A DNA stretch of 15,131 nt, taken from positions 1-15,131 of the forward strand of contig CAKSZY010000040.1 in the NCBI GenBank assembly GCA_934526015.1. Direction: 5' to 3'. The notes under the pieces are model-generated. The model searched no databases, was not told the DNA's origin, and was given only the letters and a program-made list of their open reading frames with translations. The DNA comes from an uncultured Dokdonella sp. (GTDB lineage Bacteria; Pseudomonadota; Gammaproteobacteria; Xanthomonadales; Rhodanobacteraceae). The position numbers and the translations under genes are program-made. Below, piece by piece: positions 6,457 to 15,131 of the stretch (position 1 is its first letter; every line of letters begins with the position of its first letter).

Positions 6457-6659
6457 GCGGGTGGCAAGGTCCTTGTGCGTCGGGGCCGGCGCGACGGTCG
6501 ATCGCCACGCCGGCTTCCCCGATTCCGTGATGACCGTCGACCGGGGCGACCGCGCGGTCTTCGGCAACGGGCCAATCGTGGGGCCGCCGATGATCGCCGA
6601 CACGCATTGCTCGCGCAAACGCAAGCTGCCACAGCACGGCGGCGGCGCCGGTTGCGCAA

Positions 6660-6689
6660 TTGAGCCTTTCCGCACGCTTCGGCTATGCT
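6660..6689 (+). promoter_or_regulatory. Candidate sigma-70-type promoter for ndvB
   Basis: TTGAGC (6660-6665) and TATGCT (6684-6689) are 18 bases apart, each matching 4 of 6 consensus positions. The -10 box contains the ATG at 6685. If the promoter is real, transcription starts near 6696 and translation must begin further in, at TTG 6730. The rest of the 228-bp divergent spacer (6457-6659) shows nothing else I can name. Confidence 0.4.
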
Positions 6690-9324
6690 GCCGCGCCGCA
6701 TCCGCGGTTCCGACCGCAACGCGCCTCCGTTGAGCAGCCGACCCGTCGTCCCCACCGCGAAATCGACCTGGCGCGCGCTGCTGTTCGCACTCACCGTGGC
6801 CGCGCTGAACTTCGGCCTGTGGGCGTTCCTCAACCGTCCGGTGCAGATCGCCGACTGGACCGGGCGCGTCGAGGGCTTCGCCTACAACGCGTTCCAGCGC
6901 GACCAGGACCCGACCAGGGGCCTGTTCCCGAGCGAGAGCGAACTCGCCATCGACATCCGCCTGATGGCGAAGTACGCCAAGCGCCTGCGCACCTACTCGT
7001 CGATCGAGAGCCCGCAGATCCCGCGCATCGCCGACTTCTACGGCCTGGAAGTGATGTCGGGCGCCTGGCTCGACCGGCGCATGAAGAAGAACGACGAGGA
7101 GATCGACGGGCTGATCGCGCTCTCGCGCAAGCACGACAACATCACCCGCGCGATGGTCGGCAACGAGACCATCCTGCGCGGCGATCTCTCGGTCGAGCAG
7201 CTGATCGCCTACATCGACCGCGCGCGCGCGCAGCTCGACATTCCGGTATCGACCGCCGAGCCGTTCTTCGTCTGGGAACGCAACCCCGAGCTGGCCCGCC
7301 ACGTCGACTTCATCAGCGTGCACCTGCTGCCGTACTGGGAACACATCCCGCGCAAGGATGCGATCAATTTCACCCTTGGCCAGTACTACCGCCTGAAGGA
7401 GCTGTTCCCCGACAAGCCCGTCGTCATCGGCGAGGTCGGCTGGCCGTCGAATGGCGACCGCAAGACCTACGCGCAACCGTCGGTCACCGACGAGGCACAG
7501 TTCCTGCGCGAATGGTTCGCCGTCGCCGAGCGCGAGAAGATCGACTACTACATCATGGAGGCGATCGACCAGCCGTGGAAGGAAGGCCACAGCGGGTTGC
7601 GCGTCGAGGCCTATTGGGGCGTGTTCAACGCCTGGCGCGAGCCGAAGTTCGCCTTCACCGGCAAGGTCGTGGCCGACCCGACCTGGAAGATCAAGGCGCT
7701 CGCCGCCTCGCTGCTCGCGCTGCTGCCGATGTTCTGGTTCGCGCGCCACTTCATGCGCTTCTACACCACCGGCCTGCTGTTCTTCCTCGGTCTGCTGCAG
7801 TTGTCGGCCTCGGTCATCGTGTGGTCGATCAGCCTGCCGCTGGCCTTCTACCTCGGTCCGCTCGACTGGACGATGCTGCTGCTGCTGTTCCCGGCCCAGC
7901 TCGCCATCATCCTCGTCCTGCTGATCAACGGCTTCGAGTTCACCGAAGTGCTGTGGCGACCGCGCTGGCTGCGCCATGCCGGCCTGCTCGAAGCGAAGGA
8001 CGGCGCCGCCCAGCCATTCGTGTCGATCCATCTGGCCTGCTGCAACGAACCGCCGGAGATGGTCATCCTCACCCTCGACTCGCTGGCGGCGCTCGACTAC
8101 GCGAACTACGAAGTCCTCGTCATCGACAACAACACGAAGCGCGAGGAAGTGTGGCGCCCGGTCGAGGAATACTGCGCGAAGCTCGGGCCGAAGTTCCGCT
8201 TCTTCCACCTCGACCCGTGGCCGGGTTTCAAGGCCGGCGCACTCAATTTCGGCATCGGCGAGACCGATCCGCGCGCCGAGGTGATCGCCGTGGTCGACGC
8301 CGACTATGTCGTGCGCAAGGACTGGCTGAGCGCGCTGACCGGTCATTTCGCCGACCCGAACGTCGCCGTCGTGCAGTGCCCGCAGGCGCACCGCGATTTC
8401 GAGCACAACCGCTTCCGCCGCATGACCGCGTGGGAGTACGACGGCTTCTTCCGCATCGGCATGCACCACCGCAACGAACGCAACGCGATCATCCAGCACG
8501 GCACGATGACGATGGTGCGCAAGCACATGCTGGTCGACACCGGCTCGTGGTCGGAATGGACGATCTGCGAGGATGCCGAGCTCGGCCTGCGCCTCATGCA
8601 CGAGGGCTACGACCTCGTCTATGTCGACGAACTGATGGGCAAGGGCCTGACCCCGGCCGACTTCACCGCCTACAAGTCGCAACGCTACCGCTGGGCGTTC
8701 GGCGCGATGCAGATCATGAAGGCGCGCTTCGGCTGGATGGTGCGCAGGGACAGCCCGCTGAGCCGCGGCCAGAAGTTCCATTTCCTCACCGGCTGGTTCT
8801 CGTGGTTCGCCGATGCCCTGCATCTCGTCTTCACGATGATGGCGATCGCCTGGACGATCGGCATGGTCGGCTGGCCGACCGTGTTCACCCTGCCGATGGA
8901 GCTGTTCCTGATCCCGGTCATCGGCTTCTTCATCAGCAAGGCCGTGTTCGGCATCGTGCTCTACCGCAAGCGCGTGCCGTGCGGCTGGTACGACACGATC
9001 ATGGCCTCGATCGCCAGCATGGGCCTCAGCCACGCGATCGCGCGCGGCATCTTCCTCGGCCTGTGGAAGAAGAAGGGCGAGTTCGTGCGCACCGCCAAGA
9101 GCCGGCGCCTCAGCGGCAAGCCGAGCGCGTTCAGTTCGGTGCGCGAGGAACTGCTGATGGCGATCGCGCTGGCCGGCTGCATCATCGGCATGATCCACTC
9201 GACCGGCATCCACTACACCGAAGGCAAGCTCTGGGTCGGCATCCTCGCCGCGCAGGCGATCCCGTACGTGTCGGCCCTGATCGGCGCCTGGGTGGCGCAC
9301 CGCTCGGGCGATGCGGTCGGCTGA
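6685..9324 (+). CDS. ndvB: NdvB-type beta-glucan synthase: GH17 domain fused to GT2 glycosyltransferase
   Basis: An inner-membrane protein of 879 residues. After one helix (about 28-50), residues 60-330 form a GH17 glucanase/transglycosylase domain with the acid/base Glu161 in VGNE and the nucleophile Glu250 in IGEVGWPS. Two or three helices (about 335-414) lead to a GT2 domain (445-675) with VIDNNT (479-484), DAD (538-540), CEDAELGLRL (628-637) and QRYRW (666-670), the signature of processive glycosyltransferases. Further helices follow up to about 870. This architecture is that of NdvB, which polymerises UDP-glucose into periplasmic beta-1,3-type (often cyclic) glucans and uses GH17 for transfer or ring closure; in Pseudomonas it is tied to biofilm tolerance. 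The exact linkage made here is unknown. The start is uncertain: the ATG at 6685 falls in a promoter-like -10 box, and TTG at 6730 (864 residues) is the alternative. Confidence 0.88.
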   Translation: MLPRRIRGSDRNAPPLSSRPVVPTAKSTWRALLFALTVAALNFGLWAFLNRPVQIADWTGRVEGFAYNAFQRDQDPTRGLFPSESELAIDIRLMAKYAKRLRTYSSIESPQIPRIADFYGLEVMSGAWLDRRMKKNDEEIDGLIALSRKHDNITRAMVGNETILRGDLSVEQLIAYIDRARAQLDIPVSTAEPFFVWERNPELARHVDFISVHLLPYWEHIPRKDAINFTLGQYYRLKELFPDKPVVIGEVGWPSNGDRKTYAQPSVTDEAQFLREWFAVAEREKIDYYIMEAIDQPWKEGHSGLRVEAYWGVFNAWREPKFAFTGKVVADPTWKIKALAASLLALLPMFWFARHFMRFYTTGLLFFLGLLQLSASVIVWSISLPLAFYLGPLDWTMLLLLFPAQLAIILVLLINGFEFTEVLWRPRWLRHAGLLEAKDGAAQPFVSIHLACCNEPPEMVILTLDSLAALDYANYEVLVIDNNTKREEVWRPVEEYCAKLGPKFRFFHLDPWPGFKAGALNFGIGETDPRAEVIAVVDADYVVRKDWLSALTGHFADPNVAVVQCPQAHRDFEHNRFRRMTAWEYDGFFRIGMHHRNERNAIIQHGTMTMVRKHMLVDTGSWSEWTICEDAELGLRLMHEGYDLVYVDELMGKGLTPADFTAYKSQRYRWAFGAMQIMKARFGWMVRRDSPLSRGQKFHFLTGWFSWFADALHLVFTMMAIAWTIGMVGWPTVFTLPMELFLIPVIGFFISKAVFGIVLYRKRVPCGWYDTIMASIASMGLSHAIARGIFLGLWKKKGEFVRTAKSRRLSGKPSAFSSVREELLMAIALAGCIIGMIHSTGIHYTEGKLWVGILAAQAIPYVSALIGAWVAHRSGDAVG

Positions 9325-9335
9325 ACGCGCGTCCG

Positions 9336-9369
9336 GCGCCGGGTGCCGGCGCGGCCGCCCGCGGGCGGC
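9336..9369 (+). terminator. Two back-to-back GC hairpins after ndvB
   Basis: GCGCCGG-GTG-CCGGCGC (9336-9352) is followed by a perfect 16-bp palindrome centred on CGCG (9354-9369). They begin 12 bases after the ndvB stop. There is no T tract, so intrinsic termination is doubtful; they may instead stabilise the 3' end or act with another factor. Confidence 0.35.
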
Positions 9370-9407
9370 GACAACATTCGTCAACACTCCGTCAAGGCGG
9401 GTGCTGC

Positions 9408-9413
9408 TATAAC
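9408..9413 (+). promoter_or_regulatory. Candidate -10 box for tamA-tamB
   Basis: TATAAC lies 27 bases upstream of the tamA ATG in an otherwise GC-rich spacer. No matching -35 is seen at 16-18 bases (CACTCC at 17), so an alternative sigma factor or activator is possible. It would allow tamA-tamB to be transcribed independently of ndvB. Confidence 0.35.
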
Positions 9414-9440
9414 CCCGCACAGGCCACATCCGCACAGGCA

Positions 9441-11200
9441 ATGACCCGGCTCCGAATCCGCTCCTGCATGCGCCTCGTCGTCGCCGGCCTCGTCCTCGGC
9501 TGGGCCGCGGCCGCCGAAGCCGCGCGCATCCGCGTCGAACTCGACGGCATCGACGGCGAGCTGCGCGCGGTGGCCCTGGCCGCCCTCGAGATCAGCCAGT
9601 ACGCCGGTCGCGAGATCAGTCCGGCGCAGGCGCGCCGCCTGTACCGGCGTGCCGAACGGCAGATCCAGGGCGCACTCGAGCCCTACGGGTACTACAACGC
9701 GACCGTCACCGGCGAGTTGCGCGAGGAAGGCGGCAGCTACGTCGCCGCACTCGATCTCGCGATCGGACCGCCGGTGAAGGTGGTGGCCGTCGACCTCCGC
9801 ATCGACGGCGAGGTCGCCGGCATCCGCGCCATCGAACGCGCCCGTGCGGCCTTCTCGCCGCGCAAGGACGAAGGGCTCGACCATGCCGCCTACGAGCGCA
9901 GCAAGGCGGCGATCCATGCCGCCCTGTTCGGCGCCGGCTTCCTCGACGCCGAGCTGGACGTCCATCGCGTCGAGGTCAGCCGCGCGGAGAACACCGCGAA
10001 GATTGAGCTGGCGTGGCGCGCCGGCGAGCGCTACCGCTTCGGCGACACGCATTTCGAGGGCGGCCAGTTCCCCGATCGCTTCCTCGAGCGCTACATCCCC
10101 TGGGAGGTCGACGACTACTACTCGCAGGACGACCTGCTCGCCCTGCAGCAGCGCCTCGTCGACGCCAACTATTTCTCCATCGCTCAGGTGGCGCCGGATA
10201 CCGCCAGCGCGGCCGGCGGCCACGTGCCGATCGCGGTCACCCTGGCGCCGGCCAAGCGCACCGTCTACACCGGCGGACTGTTCGTCGGCACCGACACCGG
10301 CCCCGGCGTGCGCGGCGGTGTCGAGCGGCGCTGGGTCAACCGCCGCGGCCACAAGCTGAAGTTCGAGACCATCCTCGCCCAGCGCCTGCGCACCTTGTCG
10401 ACCCTGTACCAGATCCCGCTGCCGGGTCCCGACAACCACAGCGTCAACTTCGGCATCGCCTTCCGCGACGAGGACACCGACACCAGCCAGTCGAAGACCC
10501 TGCGCCTGGCGGCGACCGATTCGCGCGTGTGGCATGGCTGGACGCGCACACTCGGCCTGCAGTTCCTCACCGGCGACTTCAAGGTGGCCGACCGCAAGGG
10601 CAGCACCACCCTGCTCTATCCGGAAGTCTCGCTTTCGAAGAAGCGCAGCGACGATGCCAATTTCCCGCGTCGCGGCTGGTCGCTGACCCTGGCCGCACGC
10701 GCCGGGCAGAAGGGCCTCCTGTCCGACACCAGCTTCGCCCAGCTGACCGCCGACGCGAAATGGATCCGCGGCCTCGGCGACCACGGCCGTTTCATCGCCC
10801 GCGGCGCGCTCGGCTACACCCGTGTCGACGACTTCGAGCGCCTGCCGCCGGAACTGCGCTTCTTCGCCGGCGGCGACCGCTCGATCCGCGGCTACGCCTT
10901 CCAGACCGTCGGCCCGCGCGAAGCCGTTCCCGGGCACGACGATCCGCAGGTCATCGGCGGCGAACAGCTCGCCGTGGCCAGCGCCGAGTACGAGCATTAC
11001 TTCAGCGAACGCTGGGGCGCGGCCGCCTTCGTCGACGCCGGCGACGCCTTCAGTGGCGGCAACTTCGACCTCAAGGTCGGTGCCGGCCTCGGCCTGCGCT
11101 GGCGTTCGCCGGTCGGCCTCGTGCGCGTGGACCTCGGCACGCCGATCGGCGACCGCTATGCCGACGGCATCGAACTCCACGTCATCATCGGGCCGGACCT

Positions 11201-11204
<4 letters not shown>
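9441..11204 (+). CDS. tamA: Translocation and assembly module subunit TamA (Omp85 family)
   Basis: A 587-residue outer-membrane protein. An N-terminal signal peptide (hydrophobic core LVVAGLVLGWAAAAEA, cleavage near residue 28) precedes three POTRA-type periplasmic domains to about residue 265. One region in them has the ALEPYGYYNATV and LFGAGFLDAEL pattern usual for TamA. The remainder is a 16-strand Omp85 barrel, with the conserved SIRGY motif (482-485 include Ile-Arg-Gly-Tyr) that locks into the barrel lumen, and a final strand ending in IGPDL. TamA works with TamB in inserting certain autotransporters and other proteins into the outer membrane and, in more recent work, in phospholipid transport to it. 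The length and the adjacent tamB support TamA rather than BamA. A second ATG at 9468 would give a shorter signal peptide. No strong Shine-Dalgarno is visible. Confidence 0.95.
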
Positions 11205-15058
<3,854 letters not shown>

Positions 15059-15131
15059 GGATGCTCTGAACAAGTCTGCGCATGCGGCATGATGTCCACG
15101 AGGCTCGCCCGGTGGTGTGCGTGGCGCCGCC
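15059..15131. mobile_element. Possible end of an IS5-type insertion sequence, cut by the window edge
   Basis: Directly after CTAG (15055-15058), which includes the tamB stop TAG, the sequence reads GGATGCTCTGAACAAGTC. It matches the IS5 terminal repeat GGAAGGTGCGAACAAGTC at 14 of 18 positions (recalled, not searched). IS5 elements target YTAR sites such as CTAG and duplicate them. Only 73 bases are visible and no transposase code is seen, so a small non-autonomous element is also possible. There is no gene in this tail. Confidence 0.5.

Noticed and set aside
6457..6684. Small gene in the divergent spacer
   Set aside because: Several frames are open but none has a credible start, composition or recognisable product; they appear to be GC-driven.
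6457..9441. Very long open frame on the minus strand opposite ndvB, continuous with the membrane-protein gene
   Set aside because: It is the mirror of a GC-rich coding frame. Its composition is Arg/Ala/Asp/His-rich without domains, while the plus strand encodes clear GH17 and GT2 motifs.

Overview
This window reads as a high-GC gammaproteobacterial chromosome, most likely of the Xanthomonadales/Lysobacterales type. The reasons are the strong GC bias in third codon positions, TATGCT/TACAAT-like -10 boxes, a linked gspL-gspM-gspN set, a tamA-tamB pair, and intergenic spacers full of short palindromes, including a sequence that would translate as VIPAQAG. The assignment to an order is an inference; nothing in the window names the species.

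Layout. Positions 1-480 carry no gene and hold a cluster of palindromic repeats, including a 90-bp unit present twice exactly 330 bp apart. From 481 to 3881, on the minus strand, is a compact unit transcribed gspL -> gspM -> (51-codon ORF in a palindrome-filled spacer) -> gspN -> inositol-monophosphatase-family phosphatase (hisN-like). Its gene junctions are 1-4 bp overlaps. The three Gsp proteins belong to the inner-membrane assembly platform of a type II secretion system. Upstream, on the same strand, is the RNase P RNA gene (4132-4586), with an unusually long P12 arm. It lies 28 bp beyond the stop codon of a 613-residue polytopic membrane protein of unknown function (4615-6456, minus).

The other half of the window is on the plus strand. 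A 228-bp divergent spacer leads to an NdvB-type protein (6685-9324), in which a GH17 domain is fused to a processive-type GT2 glycosyltransferase and membrane helices; this is a beta-glucan synthase/remodelling enzyme. After two back-to-back GC hairpins comes tamA (9441-11204), overlapped by 4 bp by tamB (GTG start, 11201-15058). Together they form the translocation and assembly module of the cell envelope. The window ends at what looks like the terminal inverted repeat of an IS5-type element, whose CTAG target includes the tamB stop codon.

The shared theme is the cell envelope: secretion-machine assembly, periplasmic glucan, outer-membrane protein and lipid-transport machinery, and an unknown polytopic membrane protein. 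No undescribed defence or mobile system was found. The most unusual points are the 51-codon ORF that bridges gspM and gspN across a palindrome array, the enlarged RNase P P12 arm, the in-frame hexanucleotide repeat in tamB, and the IS-like end at the tamB stop.
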